Numbered from the stretch's first letter, positions 1 to 8,425 are shown. The stretch: 64,000 bases of DNA from UBA5066 sp046331465 (GCA_046331465.1 JAXLQV010000001.1:1736001-1800000), one strand, 5' to 3'. Notes: generated by a model not told the origin, from the letters alone. Translations and numbers: made by a program.

Positions 1-1488
1 GAGCCGGACGACGCCATCGCCCGCGCGTTCCTCCGGGGAGACGTCCCGGCGGAGCTCGTCGGCGACGTGCGGGCGCTCGTCGAGGAGGTGAAGACCCCGC
101 TCGCGGCCCGCTCCTCGAGCCTCCTCGAGGACGCGCGGGAGCACCCCTTCGCGGGCGTCTACGCGACGAAGATGATCCCGAACGACTCCCCGTCGCCCGA
201 CGAGCGGTTCCGGCGTCTCGTGGAGGCGATCAAGCTCGTCTGGGCGTCGACGTTCTTCCGCGCGGCGCGGAGCTACCGCGAGGCGGTGGGCGCGGGAGCC
301 TTCGACGAGCGGATGGCCGTCGTCCTCCAGGAGGTCGTCGGCCGGCGGCACGGCGAGAGGTTCTACCCGGACGTCTCGGGCGTCGCGCGCTCGTGGGCGT
401 TCTACCGCTCCGGCCGGACCCGGCCGCGGGACGGCGTCGTGCAGCTCGCGCTGGGCCTGGGGAAGACGGTGGTCGACGGCGACCCGACGTGGACCTACGC
501 GCCGCCCTACCCGAAGGCGCCCCCTCCCTACGGGAGCGTCTCCGAGCTCCTCCGCGAGACCCAGACCTCGTTCTGGGCGGTCCGGTTCGGGAAGCCGCCG
601 GCCTGGGACCCGGTGCACGAGACGGAGTACCTCGTGAAGGCCGGCCTCGCCGAGGCGGAGGAGGACGGCACCCTCCGCCTCCTCGCCTCGACCTACGACG
701 GCCGGTCGGACCGGCTGGTCCCGGGCGTCTCCGTGCCGGGCCCGCGGGTCCTCGACTTCGCGCCCCTCCTCGTCCACGAGCAGGCGCCGCTGAACGCCGC
801 GCTGCGCGCGGCCCTGCGCGCCTGCGAGGAGGCGGCGGGAGGCGCGGTGGAGATGGAGTTCGCGGCGACGCTCGACGCGCGGAGCGAGGCGCCGGTCCGG
901 TTCTGTCTCCTCCAGGTCCGGGAGATGGCGGTGTCGGGCGCCGCCGTCGAGGTCTCCGCGGAGCGGGCAGGACACGTGCCCCTCGTCCTCTCGGAGGCGG
1001 TCCTCGGGAACGGGGTGGAGGATTCGGTCGCCGACGTCGTCTACGTGAGGCCCGGAGTCTTCGAGCAGCGACAGGCGCCGCTCGCGGCCGAGGAGGTGGC
1101 GGCTCTCTGCAGGCCGCTTCGCGAGGCAGGGAGGCCGTTCCTCCTGATCGGCTTCGGGAGGTGGGGCTCCTCCGACCCGTGGCTCGGGATCCCGGTCGGG
1201 TGGGGCGACGTGGCCGGGGCGAGGACCATCGTGGAGGCCACCCTCCCCGGCCGACCCGTGGAGATGAGCCAGGGGTCGCACTTCTTCCACAACCTCGCGG
1301 CGTTCGGCGTCTCGTACTTCTCGGTCCCCTCGGCCGACGACGGAGCGATCGACTGGGGCTGGCTCGAGAGGCAGGAGGTGGCCGCGGAACGATCCGTCAC
1401 GCGGCACGTGCGCCTCGGCGGGAGGCTCCGCGTGGAGGTCGACGGCCGGACCGGCCGGGGAGCCGTCTGGCGCCCGCGCGACGGCTGA
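1..1488 (+). CDS. PEP/pyruvate-binding domain protein, 3' part (5' end outside window)
   Basis: The frame is open from base 1, so the gene is cut by the window edge; 495 residues are visible. It carries the ATP-binding (PPDK N-terminal, PF01326-type) domain, with the RSSSLLED loop near the visible start and a C-terminal GRWGS...GSHFFHNL block. Both blocks recur in the proteins at 1551-4748 and 15467-18460; it is closest to the latter (ARSSSLLEDAREHPFAGVYA against VRSSSLLEDSQYQPFAGVYA). The phosphohistidine and PEP-binding barrel domains of true PEP synthase or PPDK are absent, so its reaction is unknown. A 62-base gap with a Shine-Dalgarno site separates it from the next paralogue, so the two are probably co-transcribed. 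Confidence 0.75.
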   Translation, partial: EPDDAIARAFLRGDVPAELVGDVRALVEEVKTPLAARSSSLLEDAREHPFAGVYATKMIPNDSPSPDERFRRLVEAIKLVWASTFFRAARSYREAVGAGAFDERMAVVLQEVVGRRHGERFYPDVSGVARSWAFYRSGRTRPRDGVVQLALGLGKTVVDGDPTWTYAPPYPKAPPPYGSVSELLRETQTSFWAVRFGKPPAWDPVHETEYLVKAGLAEAEEDGTLRLLASTYDGRSDRLVPGVSVPGPRVLDFAPLLVHEQAPLNAALRAALRACEEAAGGAVEMEFAATLDARSEAPVRFCLLQVREMAVSGAAVEVSAERAGHVPLVLSEAVLGNGVEDSVADVVYVRPGVFEQRQAPLAAEEVAALCRPLREAGRPFLLIGFGRWGSSDPWLGIPVGWGDVAGARTIVEATLPGRPVEMSQGSHFFHNLAAFGVSYFSVPSADDGAIDWGWLERQEVAAERSVTRHVRLGGRLRVEVDGRTGRGAVWRPRDG

Positions 1489-1550
1489 ACGCGCGGCTTC
1501 GATCCGGTGTATGACGTCGGGGGCGCTCGCGGCGCCCGTCGGAGGAGAAG

Positions 1551-4500
1551 ATGAGCGGTCCTGGCCGGTCCATGCTCGACGCCCTTCAGGAGCGGGCCAA
1601 GGAGCTCCACTGCCTCTATCGCGTCCACGAGATCTGCGCGCGGGTCGAGGCGCCGCTCGACGAGATCTTCCACGAGGTCGCCGCGATCATCCCGATCGGC
1701 TGGCAGTACCCCCCCGACTGCTCCGTCCGGATCTCCGTCGGGACGTCGGTGTACGGGTCCCCGCTCTCCGAGCCGACCCCGTGGTTCCAGAGCGCGCAGC
1801 TCCGCGTCCAGGGCGAGGTGGTCGGGAGCATCGAGGTCTACTACGGGAAGGCGTTCCCCGCGGCGGACGAGGGGCCGTTCCTGAAGGAGGAACGGAAGCT
1901 CATCAACACGATCGCCGAGCTCCTCGGGCAGCTCCTCCTGCACCGCCAGCTCGTCTCCTCGATCCGGCGCGTCGACTCCAGCGGCCTGTCCCTGCCGGCG
2001 GAGGAGGGCGACTGGTGGGTGATCGTCGACTTCCTCCGGCAGATCGACCGGCCGGGCTACACGAAGATCGCGCGGCGGATGCTGAACTACCTCTGCTGGA
2101 ACGGCGTCGAGGAGGCGCAGCGCCTTCTCCCGCGCTTCACGGGGAGCTGGAGCGGCCCGGGCGGGCCCGAGGACCCGACCGACGAGAACCGGCCCCTGGC
2201 GCGGCGGAGCCTCGACGACCTGATCAAGGTCGCCGAGGAGGTGTTCGAGATCGCCTCGCGGAACCTCGTCCCGGCCGAGATCCTCACGAGCATCCAGAAG
2301 TGGATCAAGGACGACCGTTCCGGCTTCCTCGTCGAGGCGGTGGAGAACCAGGGGACCTCCCTCAGCGAGCTGGCCCAGGCGCTGGCCCGCTTCCACCACG
2401 CGGCGCTCAACGACTCCGAGCTCTCCCGCTCCATCCAGGTCGACCTGAGGGTCGCCCTCGCCCGGCGCTTCCTGACCGACCACATCCAGTTCGTCGGCGT
2501 CGCCAAGAACTACATCGGCGTGTCGGACTTCTACAAGCTGACGCGGAGGATCATCTGCCCCCCCGGGAGCCACGGGAAGGTCGGCGGCAAGAGCAGCGGC
2601 CTCTTCCTGGCGGTGCAGATCGTGGCGAAGTCCGAGGAGTACGCGGAGACCCTGAAGGACATCCGGATCCCGAAGACCTGGTACATCACGTCCGACGGCG
2701 TCCTCAACTTCATCGAGTACAACCACCTCGAGGACCTCTACGACCGGAAGTACCTCGAGATCGACCAGGTCCGGCGCGAGTACCCGCACATCATCCAGGT
2801 CTTCAAGAACAGCCAGTTCTCTCCCGAGATCGTCAAGGGCCTCTCGGTCGCGCTCGACGACTTCGAGGAGCGCCCGATCATCGTGAGGAGCTCGAGCCTC
2901 CTCGAGGACCGCGCCGGCGCGTCGTTCTCGGGCAAGTACAAGAGCCTCTTCCTCGCCAACCAGGGGCCGAAGAAGGAGCGCCTCGCGGCGCTCATGGACG
3001 CCATCGCGGAGGTGTACGCGTCGATCTTCGGGCCCGACCCGATCGAGTACCGCGCCGAGAGGGGCCTCCTCGACGTCCACGAGGAGATGGGGATCATGAT
3101 CCAGGAGGTCGTCGGGACTCGGGTGGGAGCCTACTTCCTCCCGACGTTCGCCGGCGTCGCCTTCTCGAACAACGAGTTCCGCTGGTCGGCGCGCATCCGG
3201 CGCGAGGACGGCCTCATCCGGCTCGTCCCCGGCCTCGGGACGCGCGCCGTGGACCGGGTCGGCGACGACTACCCGGTCCTCCTCGCGCCGGGGCAGCCGG
3301 GTCTCCGGGTGAACGTGACGGCCGACGAGGTCGCGCGCTACTCGCCCCGCCGGGTCGACGTGATCAACCTCGCGACGCGGCAGTTCGAGACGATCGAGGT
3401 GGAGCGCCTCCTGCGCGAGGCGGGCGGGAGCCTCCCGGGCGTCGAGAACGTCGTCTCCGTGTGGGAGGACGGGCGCATCCACCGGCCGTTCATGATCGAC
3501 TGGGAGCACCGCTCCCGGGACCTCGTGGTCACGTTCGACGGGCTCGTCACGAGCACGCCGTTCGTCACGCGGATGCGGGCGCTCCTGCGCCTCCTGCAGG
3601 AGAAGCTCGGCGGCCCGGTCGACATCGAGTTCGCCTCCGACGGCCGCGACCTCTACCTCCTCCAGTGCCGCCCGCAGAGCTTCTTCGACGAGAGCCTGGC
3701 GACGCCGATCCCGGTGGACGTGCCTCCCGACCGCGTCGTCTTCTCGGCGAGCCGGTTCGTCTCCAACGGCAAGGTCCCCGACGTCACCCACGTCGTCTAC
3801 GTCGACCCGGAGAGCTACGGCGCGATCGGCGACCTCGACACGCTCCGCAGCGTCGGGCGCGCCGTGGGGCGCCTGAACAAGGTCCTCCCCAAGCGCCAGT
3901 TCGTCCTGATCGGCCCCGGGCGCTGGGGGAGCCGGGGAGACGTCAAGCTCGGGGTCCCCGTCACCTACTCCGACATCAACAACGCCTCGGTCCTCATCGA
4001 GGTGGCGCGGAGGAAGGGGAACTACGTCCCCGACCTCTCGTTCGGCACGCACTTCTTCCAGGACCTCGTCGAGGCGAACATCCGGTACCTGCCGCTCTTC
4101 CCGGACGACGCCGGCGTCGCCTTCAACGAGCGCTTCCTCCTCGGGTCCCCGAACGTCTTCGAGGAGCTCGCTCCCGACTTCGCAGGCCTCGCCGGGACGG
4201 TCCGCGTGATCGACGTCCCGGCCGCGACGGGAGGGCAGGTCCTGAAGGTCCTCATGAACGCGGAGGTCGACAGGGCGCTCGGCTTCCTCGCGTCCCCCCA
4301 GACCGCGGCGGAGCGCACGGCGATGCGTAAACGCGGAGCCGGGGAGGGCGCCGCCCCGCTCGAGGAGCACTCGCGCTGGAGGGTCCAGATGGCGGAGCGG
4401 ATCGCTGCCGAGATCGACCCGGAGGCGTTCGGCGTCCGGGGCATCTGGCTCTTCGGCTCGTCCAAGAACGGGAACGCCGGGCCCGCGAGCGACATCGACC

Positions 4501-4748
4501 TCCTCGTCCACGCCGACGACGACCCGAGGAAGCGGGCGGCGCTCTCGACCTGGCTCGACGGGTGGAGCCTCTGCCTGTCCGAGACGAACTTCCTCCGGAC
4601 CGGCCTGAGGACGCCCGGCCTCCTCGACGTGCACGTCCTCTCGGACGAGGACTTCGCGCGGGGGTCGAGCTTCGCGGCGAAGGTGAAGGCCGTCACCGAC
4701 CCGGCGCGGCCGCTCGTTCTCCGGAAGGCGGGACGGCCGCAAAATTGA
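1551..4748 (+). CDS. GAF-like / PEP-pyruvate-binding / nucleotidyltransferase fusion protein
   Basis: This 1065-aa protein starts at an ATG preceded directly by GGAGGAGAAG. Residues about 10-140 look like a GAF-type sensor fold. Residues about 330-900 are a PPDK-type ATP-grasp domain with IVRSSSLLEDRAG, a FASDGRDLYLLQCRPQS strand and the GRWGS...GTHFFQDL block shared with its paralogues. Residues about 925-1065 form a separate nucleotidyltransferase domain with GSSKNGNAGPASDIDLLV, the GS-x(n)-SDIDL signature of minimal (KNTase/MNT-like) enzymes. No phosphohistidine swivel domain is present. The architecture suggests a regulatory phospho- or nucleotidyl-transfer protein rather than PEP synthase. 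Substrate unknown. The domain calls are firm; the function is not. Confidence 0.8.
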   Translation: MSGPGRSMLDALQERAKELHCLYRVHEICARVEAPLDEIFHEVAAIIPIGWQYPPDCSVRISVGTSVYGSPLSEPTPWFQSAQLRVQGEVVGSIEVYYGKAFPAADEGPFLKEERKLINTIAELLGQLLLHRQLVSSIRRVDSSGLSLPAEEGDWWVIVDFLRQIDRPGYTKIARRMLNYLCWNGVEEAQRLLPRFTGSWSGPGGPEDPTDENRPLARRSLDDLIKVAEEVFEIASRNLVPAEILTSIQKWIKDDRSGFLVEAVENQGTSLSELAQALARFHHAALNDSELSRSIQVDLRVALARRFLTDHIQFVGVAKNYIGVSDFYKLTRRIICPPGSHGKVGGKSSGLFLAVQIVAKSEEYAETLKDIRIPKTWYITSDGVLNFIEYNHLEDLYDRKYLEIDQVRREYPHIIQVFKNSQFSPEIVKGLSVALDDFEERPIIVRSSSLLEDRAGASFSGKYKSLFLANQGPKKERLAALMDAIAEVYASIFGPDPIEYRAERGLLDVHEEMGIMIQEVVGTRVGAYFLPTFAGVAFSNNEFRWSARIRREDGLIRLVPGLGTRAVDRVGDDYPVLLAPGQPGLRVNVTADEVARYSPRRVDVINLATRQFETIEVERLLREAGGSLPGVENVVSVWEDGRIHRPFMIDWEHRSRDLVVTFDGLVTSTPFVTRMRALLRLLQEKLGGPVDIEFASDGRDLYLLQCRPQSFFDESLATPIPVDVPPDRVVFSASRFVSNGKVPDVTHVVYVDPESYGAIGDLDTLRSVGRAVGRLNKVLPKRQFVLIGPGRWGSRGDVKLGVPVTYSDINNASVLIEVARRKGNYVPDLSFGTHFFQDLVEANIRYLPLFPDDAGVAFNERFLLGSPNVFEELAPDFAGLAGTVRVIDVPAATGGQVLKVLMNAEVDRALGFLASPQTAAERTAMRKRGAGEGAAPLEEHSRWRVQMAERIAAEIDPEAFGVRGIWLFGSSKNGNAGPASDIDLLVHADDDPRKRAALSTWLDGWSLCLSETNFLRTGLRTPGLLDVHVLSDEDFARGSSFAAKVKAVTDPARPLVLRKAGRPQN

Positions 4749-4758
4749 ACGTCACCAC

Positions 4759-4787
4759 TTGCCCCGGGGCCCCGAACTCCCTATGCT
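4759..4787 (+). promoter_or_regulatory. Sigma-70-like promoter of the sensory hydrogenase/transhydrogenase operon
   Basis: The -35 hexamer TTGCCC (4759-4764) and -10 hexamer TATGCT (4782-4787) are separated by exactly 17 bases. Transcription would begin near 4794, leaving a leader of about 218 bases before the first gene at 5012. No other convincing promoter was seen in the gap after the upstream gene. Confidence 0.5.
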
Positions 4788-4887
4788 GGCCGATGCGGGA
4801 GAGCGTATTGAGGCCGCGGACGAGGACCGAAGAGACTTTCAGCGGAAGAGGCGGGCGACCCGGGTCCCCGCACCGTCGCCTCCCCCG

Positions 4888-4929
4888 GGACGGCTCCTTC
4901 GGGCCTTGCGGGAACCGTCCGTCATGACG
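4888..4929 (+). promoter_or_regulatory. Hairpin plus 10-bp palindrome in the operon leader
   Basis: GGACGGCTCC (4888-4897) pairs with GGGAACCGTCC (4910-4920) with one mismatch, leaving a 12-base loop. It is followed immediately by the perfect palindrome CGTCATGACG (4920-4929). It lies about 80-120 bases before the first start codon. It matches no riboswitch family I could recognise; it may be an attenuator, an RNA-protein site or an operator. Confidence 0.35.
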
Positions 4930-5011
4930 CCGGCGGGTGGCGTCCCCGGCCCTCGGCCCGGCGGGAGAGGGATGGTCCGGCCGCCCGGAGAGACCCCGCC
5001 AGGAGCCGAGC

Positions 5012-5539
5012 ATGAGCGCTGAATCGAACACCCCGCGCTACGAGATGGTCAACGTGCGGCCGGGCTTCCTGATGATCGAGCAGGAGAACCACACGTTCGC
5101 CCGGCGCTCCTACTTCGCGGCGGAGCACGTCCCGCCGATGGAGGAGTACCGCGAGGGCAACGCGTTCTGGAAGCCGCAGGCGGCGGCCCAGACCTTCCAG
5201 TTCGACGTCCGCGACACCCGCACCGGCGAGGTGGTGCCGTTCGGCGAGCTGGTGGGGCTGCTGTACTACGCCTGCTGCGCCCGGGACAGCACGGTCTTCC
5301 GGATCGGCGACCTGGCCCACGACCAGCGGGTCTCGGTGTACGTGGCGATCACGACCGAGGACGAGACGGGCCCCGCGCCGATGCCCCTCGAGAAGGTACG
5401 GGTCCTCAACGCGCTCTTCAACGAGCGCCTGACCCGCCCCGGCAAGAAGGTGCTCATCCTGCCGGACCTCTTCGGCCTCCACAGGGAAATCACCTACGAA
5501 CAGATCGCGATCGACTTCGGCCTCACGTCCATGGAATGA
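5012..5539 (+). CDS. Unknown protein, first gene of the sensory hydrogenase/transhydrogenase operon
   Basis: 175 aa from the ATG at 5012, chosen because AGGAG lies 7 bases upstream; a longer reading from 4937 would have no ribosome site. It has no signal peptide, membrane segment or cysteine motif (only an adjacent CC pair). Visible stretches include ENHTFARRSYFAAEHVPPME and KVLILPDLFGLHREITYEQI. I do not recognise the family. It lies 10 bases from the next gene in an operon of redox-sensing and electron-transfer proteins, so a role in that complex or its regulation is likely but unproven. Confidence 0.7.
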   Translation: MSAESNTPRYEMVNVRPGFLMIEQENHTFARRSYFAAEHVPPMEEYREGNAFWKPQAAAQTFQFDVRDTRTGEVVPFGELVGLLYYACCARDSTVFRIGDLAHDQRVSVYVAITTEDETGPAPMPLEKVRVLNALFNERLTRPGKKVLILPDLFGLHREITYEQIAIDFGLTSME

Positions 5540-5549
5540 GGAGCGCAGG

Positions 5550-5879
5550 ATGAAGGTTCAGGAACTCGCGGAGCGGCTCGAGCTCAAGGCGGCCACCAGG
5601 GTCTTCGACAGGGACGTGACGGGCGTCTACATCTCCGACATGGTCAGCGACGTGATCGCCAACGCCAAGGCGGGAGACCTCCTGGTCACCGCCCAGGCGC
5701 ACGCGAACGTGATCGCCGCGGCCAACCTCATCGACACCTGCGCCATCGTCATCACCCAGGGCAAGGCCCTCGGAGAGGACGTGGTGAAGATGGCGGAGAA
5801 GGCGGAGATCTCGGTCTTCACGACGGCCCTGAACCGCTGGCAGATGGCCACGAAGCTCTACGAAGCCGGCGTGCGCTAG
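5550..5879 (+). CDS. DRTGG-domain protein
   Basis: 109 aa with a GAGGAGC ribosome site. The whole protein is one DRTGG-type domain: a short helical start, then RDVTGVYISDMVSDVIANAK, alternating beta/alpha units and the GLEDVV-like segment ALGEDVV. The domain is named from the N-terminal region of CBS-linked pyrophosphatases and phosphotransacetylases, and single-domain versions occur in clostridial and Thermotoga-type [FeFe]-hydrogenase operons. It probably acts as a small regulatory or ligand-binding protein in the cytoplasm. Its ligand cannot be told from the sequence. A shorter relative follows it. Confidence 0.75.
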   Translation: MKVQELAERLELKAATRVFDRDVTGVYISDMVSDVIANAKAGDLLVTAQAHANVIAAANLIDTCAIVITQGKALGEDVVKMAEKAEISVFTTALNRWQMATKLYEAGVR

Positions 5880-5910
5880 ACGACCGCCCTCGGGCGGCCC
5901 GAGGTAAGGG

Positions 5911-6279
5911 ATGCTTCTCGCCGACATCGTCGCGCTTCTCGGCTGCACGGAACTGCTGGCCCTCGACCCGGCCGGCGGGACTGAGATCAGCGGCTGCTTC
6001 GCCGCCGACCTGATGAGCGAGGTGCTGGCGTTCTGCGGCCACGGGCCCCTCCTCGTGACCGGCCTGACGAGCGTGCAGTCGGTCCACACGGCCGAGGTGG
6101 TCGACGCGCGGGCCATCCTCTACGTGAACGGGAAGAAGCCGGAGGCGCAGGTCCTGGCGCTGGCCCTCGGCCGCGGCCTCCCCCTCCTCTCCACCTCGCT
6201 CGACATGTACGAGGCCTGCGGCCGCCTGCACCGGAGCGGCCTGCCCGCCTCCATCAAGCACCCGCTCTCGGAACGATGA
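5911..6279 (+). CDS. Second DRTGG-like small protein
   Basis: 122 aa preceded by GAGGTAAGGG. It follows the layout of its upstream neighbour: GTEISGCFAADLMSEVLAFC aligns with DVTGVYISDMVSDVIANAK, and the rest has the same beta/alpha pattern with a T-G-L segment and VDARAILYVNGK. It is probably a diverged duplicate that could form a heterodimer with the 109-aa protein. The stop overlaps the next start codon (ATGA), which indicates translational coupling to the anti-sigma-type ATPase. Function inferred from context only. Confidence 0.65.
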   Translation: MLLADIVALLGCTELLALDPAGGTEISGCFAADLMSEVLAFCGHGPLLVTGLTSVQSVHTAEVVDARAILYVNGKKPEAQVLALALGRGLPLLSTSLDMYEACGRLHRSGLPASIKHPLSER

Positions 6280-6704
6280 GCGAGCCCCTCTACGCCGAGA
6301 CGTTCCGGGTCCGCGGGGGCGACTTCGAGCACGGCGGCGAGGTGGCGACCCGCATCAAGGCGATCTGCAAGGACCTCGGGATCCGGCCCGACCTCATCCG
6401 CCGGCTCTCGATCGCCAACTTCGAGGCGGAGATGAACGTCATCATGTACGCCGACGAGGCGGAATTCAGCTTCCGGGTCCTGCCCGAGGCGGTCGAGGTC
6501 GTCGTGGCCGACCGCGGCCAGGGAATCCCCGACCTCGCGCTCGCCATGACCCCGGGCTGGTCCACCGCGACGCCCGAGATCCGCGCCCGCGGCTTCGGGG
6601 CGGGGCTCGGGCTGCCCAACATCCGGAACAGCGCGGACGAGTTCCGCATCGAGTCGACTCCCGGGGTCGGCACCACCCTCGCCTATGCCGTCCGACTCGC
6701 CTGA
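6276..6704 (+). CDS. Anti-sigma-type ATP-binding protein (HATPase_c)
   Basis: 142 aa, a lone GHKL ATPase domain of the RsbW/SpoIIAB kind. The N box is in LSIANFEAEMNVIMYA, the G1 box is VVVADRGQGIPDL and the G2 region is RGFGAGLGLPNIRNSADEF. There is no histidine-phosphotransfer domain, so it is not a classical sensor kinase. Relatives sit beside Fe-hydrogenase homologues in Thermotoga and clostridia. It overlaps the upstream gene by 4 bases and the downstream [FeFe]-hydrogenase-like gene by 20 bases, suggesting tight stoichiometry. A plausible role is to pass on the signal sensed by that protein; the target is unknown. Confidence 0.8.
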   Translation: MSEPLYAETFRVRGGDFEHGGEVATRIKAICKDLGIRPDLIRRLSIANFEAEMNVIMYADEAEFSFRVLPEAVEVVVADRGQGIPDLALAMTPGWSTATPEIRARGFGAGLGLPNIRNSADEFRIESTPGVGTTLAYAVRLA

Positions 6705-8031
6705 CCGCAACGAGGGCGATCGCCCCGCGCGCGAGCACTCGATCGTCTTCGACCCGCATCGCTGCGTGGGCTGCGTGGACTGCTGCAAGGCCTGTCCCAC
6801 GGGGGCCATCCGCGTGCGGGACGGCTGCGCGGTGGCCGACCCCGAGCTGTGCATCGACTGCGGCGAGTGCATCCGCTGGTGCCGGCACGGGGCGGTCCGC
6901 GCGGCCACGGCGACGCCCGCGGACCTCCGGCGCTTCAAGTACACGGTGGCGATGCCCTCCCTGACGCTCTACTCGCAGTTCGGCAGGGACGTGGAGCCGG
7001 GCCAGGTGCTGCAGGCCCTCCGCAGCATCGGGTTCGACGACGTCTACGACCTTTCGGCGATGTGCGACATGCACGCGAGCGCCACGGACGCCTACCTCTC
7101 GGAGTGCGGCGGGCCCTGGCCGAAGATCTCGGTGACCTGCTCCGCGGTCATCCGCCTGATCCTGCTCCGCTACCCGGACATGATCGACAACCTGCTCCCC
7201 ATCGAGACCGCGCGCGAGCTCGCCGCCAAGCTGCTGCGCCGGCGGCTCGTGGCGGAGAAGGGGCTCGCGCCGGGCGACATCGGGATCTTCTTCATCACCC
7301 CGTGCAGCGCCACGCTGCACTCCATCCACCACCCCGAGGGGCTGGAGGAGTCGTACCTGGACGGGGCCTTCTCCATCGCCGAGCTCTACGGGCCGATGCT
7401 CAAGGCGCTGAAGGCGGTCCGGGCCGGCGGGAGCGTGGAGCCGCGCCCGCCGATCAGCGCGCGCGGGCTGCTCTGGGCGATGGCGGGAGGCGAGATCGCG
7501 GGGCTGCGCGACTCGAACACCATCACCGTGGGCGGGGTGCGCGACGTCGTGCGGGTCTTCGACCACATCGAGGAGGGCAAGCTCCAGGCCGTCGACTTCA
7601 TCGAGGCCTACATCTGCCCGGACGGCTGCATCAGCGGGCCGCTCACCGTTGAGGGCCGCTACGCCGCGCGGCGCACCGTGCAGCAGGCCGTCCGCCGCCT
7701 CGGCCGGCAGGTGGGGGAGGGGGCCGTGGTCCCCGAGGAGAAGGTGCGCGCGATGCTGCGGGAGCACTTCTTCGACCTCGAGGAGCACCTGAAGGCCCGC
7801 CCGGTGCGCCCGCTGGGGCGGAACCTGCAGGAGGCCGCGGAGTGCCGGCGCGAGGTGGAGCGCCTCCTGGCGAGGCTCCCGGGAAAGGACTGCGCGGCGT
7901 GCGGGGCTCCCCGCTGCGCGGCCCACGCCGAGGACGTGGTGCGCGGCCTGGCCGCGCTCGACGACTGTGTGTTCGTCCGCATCGAACGACTGCAGGAGGC
8001 GGCGGCCTCCACGAAGGAAGACCATGAGTAA
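6685..8031 (+). CDS. Sensory-type [FeFe]-hydrogenase-like Fe-S protein (HydS-like)
   Basis: 448 aa. Two [4Fe-4S] ferredoxin motifs come first (CVGCVDCCKACPTG, CIDCGECIRWC, residues 27-66). An [FeFe]-hydrogenase large-subunit domain follows (about 85-330). A C-terminal FeS domain (CAACGAPRC plus a later Cys, residues 403-428) ends the protein. The four cysteines expected to hold the H-cluster [4Fe-4S] unit are kept: C152 in SVTCSAV, C207 in ITPCSAT, C311 and C315 in CPDGC. The usual proton-transfer cysteine of TSCCP is Thr151 and the lysine of MPCxxK is Thr210. That pattern, with the C-terminal FeS domain, resembles group C/D sensory hydrogenases rather than H2-producing enzymes. Hydrogen or redox sensing is inferred. 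Confidence 0.8.
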   Translation: MPSDSPDRNEGDRPAREHSIVFDPHRCVGCVDCCKACPTGAIRVRDGCAVADPELCIDCGECIRWCRHGAVRAATATPADLRRFKYTVAMPSLTLYSQFGRDVEPGQVLQALRSIGFDDVYDLSAMCDMHASATDAYLSECGGPWPKISVTCSAVIRLILLRYPDMIDNLLPIETARELAAKLLRRRLVAEKGLAPGDIGIFFITPCSATLHSIHHPEGLEESYLDGAFSIAELYGPMLKALKAVRAGGSVEPRPPISARGLLWAMAGGEIAGLRDSNTITVGGVRDVVRVFDHIEEGKLQAVDFIEAYICPDGCISGPLTVEGRYAARRTVQQAVRRLGRQVGEGAVVPEEKVRAMLREHFFDLEEHLKARPVRPLGRNLQEAAECRREVERLLARLPGKDCAACGAPRCAAHAEDVVRGLAALDDCVFVRIERLQEAAASTKEDHE

Positions 8032-8425
8032 GCAGATGCTCGTGCTGGAGCTGTCCTGCCCCCAGTGCGGCGCGGCGCTCACCGAGGGCAACCGCGTGCG
8101 CCTCGACGGCCACGTCCGCCGCACGCACCAGGAGGGGGAGGTCGCGCTGAGCGCCGTCTTCGGTGACTACGGCATCGAGGCGGACCTCACCCTGGAGGAG
8201 GGCGACGTCGTCGACTTCAGCTGCCCGAAGTGCGAGGCGAGCGTGATGCTCCCGGTCGCCTGCAAGCTCTGCGGCGCGACGATGGCCTCTCTCAACATCG
8301 TCAAGGGCGGGTACCTGGAGTTCTGCTCGCGGCGCGGCTGCAAGGCCCACGCGCTCGGGGGCACCGGAAACATCGACGACATGATGAGCCTCATGAACAG
8401 GATGTTCGAGACGCCCTACGACTAG
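8024..8425 (+). CDS. Small multi-CxxC zinc-ribbon-like protein
   Basis: 133 aa from the ATG at 8024, which overlaps the end of the preceding gene by 8 bases. Cysteine pairs occur as SCPQCGA, SCPKCEA, ACKLCGAT and FCSRRGC, a layout typical of zinc ribbons or rubredoxin-like knuckles. There is no transmembrane segment. The family is not one I can name. Its position between the sensory hydrogenase-like gene and the NuoE-like gene suggests an accessory or regulatory role within the complex. Confidence 0.65.
   Translation: MSKQMLVLELSCPQCGAALTEGNRVRLDGHVRRTHQEGEVALSAVFGDYGIEADLTLEEGDVVDFSCPKCEASVMLPVACKLCGATMASLNIVKGGYLEFCSRRGCKAHALGGTGNIDDMMSLMNRMFETPYD

Noticed and set aside
1041..4742. 1233-aa open frame antisense to the PEP-binding protein
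   Set aside because: Low-complexity Arg/Asp/Glu/Leu-rich translation typical of antisense frames in GC-rich DNA; the plus strand has clear domains. Similar antisense frames at 15548-18517 (plus), 38272-42048 (minus) and 8749-11034 (minus) were rejected for the same reason.
4794..5011. Glycine riboswitch in the operon leader
   Set aside because: A GGAGAGACC string at 4986-4994 recalls part of the consensus, but the rest of the conserved core and the tandem layout are absent.
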